5,429 nt of DNA from Candidatus Methanoperedens sp. (GTDB taxonomy: Archaea > Halobacteriota > Methanosarcinia > Methanosarcinales > Methanoperedenaceae). Positions 5,220 to 5,429 of this stretch are shown here, piece after piece. The stretch lies in NCBI GenBank assembly GCA_028679855.1, contig JAJRAP010000013.1, positions 1 through 5,429 of the forward strand. The letters run 5' to 3'. The position numbers were made by a program, and so were the translations under genes. The notes beneath the pieces were generated by a model, which saw only the letters and a list, made by a program, of their open reading frames with translations, did not search any database and was not told where the DNA came from. How positions within the stretch are numbered: the first letter of the stretch is position 1; the number at the start of each line of letters is the position of its first letter.

Positions 5220-5429
5220 ATGGACCAGTTAATCTATTTCAACGGAAAATTTGTACAAAAACAAGAGGCTAGAACCTCAGTTTATGACCATGGTTTTTTA
5301 TATGGTGATGGCGTTTTTGAAGGTATAAGAGCATATAATGGAAGAGTGTTCAGACTTGACGGACACCTTGACAGGATGTATGACTCTGCAAAAGCGATAG
5401 ACCTTAAGATCCCACTTTCAAAAGAAGAG
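5220..5429 (+). CDS. ilvE: Branched-chain amino acid aminotransferase, N-terminal part
   Basis: Seventy codons are present before the window ends. The product begins [12 protein letters not shown] and has the class IV PLP aminotransferase signature [19 protein letters not shown] (23-41), followed by the conserved R45 and the H49-LDRMYDSA helix. This strongly matches archaeal IlvE, which reversibly transfers the amino group between glutamate and the 2-oxo acids of leucine, isoleucine and valine. The PLP-binding lysine lies beyond the window, so integrity cannot be judged. D-amino-acid transaminase and aminodeoxychorismate lyase share the fold, but the [11 protein letters not shown] motif favours IlvE. 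The gene is divergent from a small winged-helix regulator, which might control it. Confidence 0.94.
   Translation, partial: MDQLIYFNGKFVQKQEARTSVYDHGFLYGDGVFEGIRAYNGRVFRLDGHLDRMYDSAKAIDLKIPLSKEE

Noticed and set aside
1..5429. CRISPR array, tRNA/rRNA, insertion sequence or a new defence-type cluster
   Set aside because: No regularly spaced repeats, RNA gene signatures, transposase or terminal inverted repeats were seen; most genes are known metabolic or membrane genes, and the ATPase alone does not make a system.

Overview
The window is ordinary chromosomal DNA from an archaeon, most likely a euryarchaeon of the Methanosarcinales type. A Methanoperedens-like or Methanosarcina-like genome would fit, but the exact genus is inference. 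The main evidence is a CTP-type riboflavin kinase fused to a winged-helix domain, an archaeal presenilin-like protease, an archaeal ATPase_2/DUF234 protein and TATA-box style promoters, some at leaderless spacing. Base composition is moderate (about 45% G+C in a sampled part of the riboflavin genes) and clearly lower in the ATPase gene at the left end.

Layout. Bases 1-1304 (minus) hold an ATPase_2/DUF234 family ATPase whose C-terminus lies outside the window. Bases 1415-2365 (minus) hold a nine-helix presenilin/signal-peptide-peptidase homologue. A divergent spacer of about 95 bp follows, then prephenate dehydratase pheA (2460-3266, plus). Next comes a two-gene riboflavin unit on the plus strand: a bifunctional regulator/riboflavin kinase (rbkR, about 3325-3966) and ribB (3966-4634), overlapping by one base. 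A small winged-helix regulator (4635-5009, minus) converges on ribB with no base between the two stop codons. It is divided by a 210-bp AT-rich spacer from the start of branched-chain aminotransferase ilvE (5220 onward, plus), which runs off the right end.

How the genes work together. RbkR and RibB both serve flavin synthesis: RibB makes the four-carbon precursor of riboflavin and RbkR turns riboflavin into FMN. RbkR-type proteins are known to act also as regulators of riboflavin genes. Two tandem inverted repeats of the form ACTCA-N4-TGAG lie exactly at the rbkR promoter/start region and are the best candidate operator in the window. PheA and IlvE belong to amino-acid synthesis (phenylalanine and branched-chain). 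The small regulator could control ilvE or itself, by position only.

I see no CRISPR array, RNA gene, insertion sequence or clearly new multi-gene system. The most useful novelty is regulatory: the tandem rbkR operator candidate, and a 7-bp inverted repeat enclosing a promoter-like element between the protease gene and pheA.
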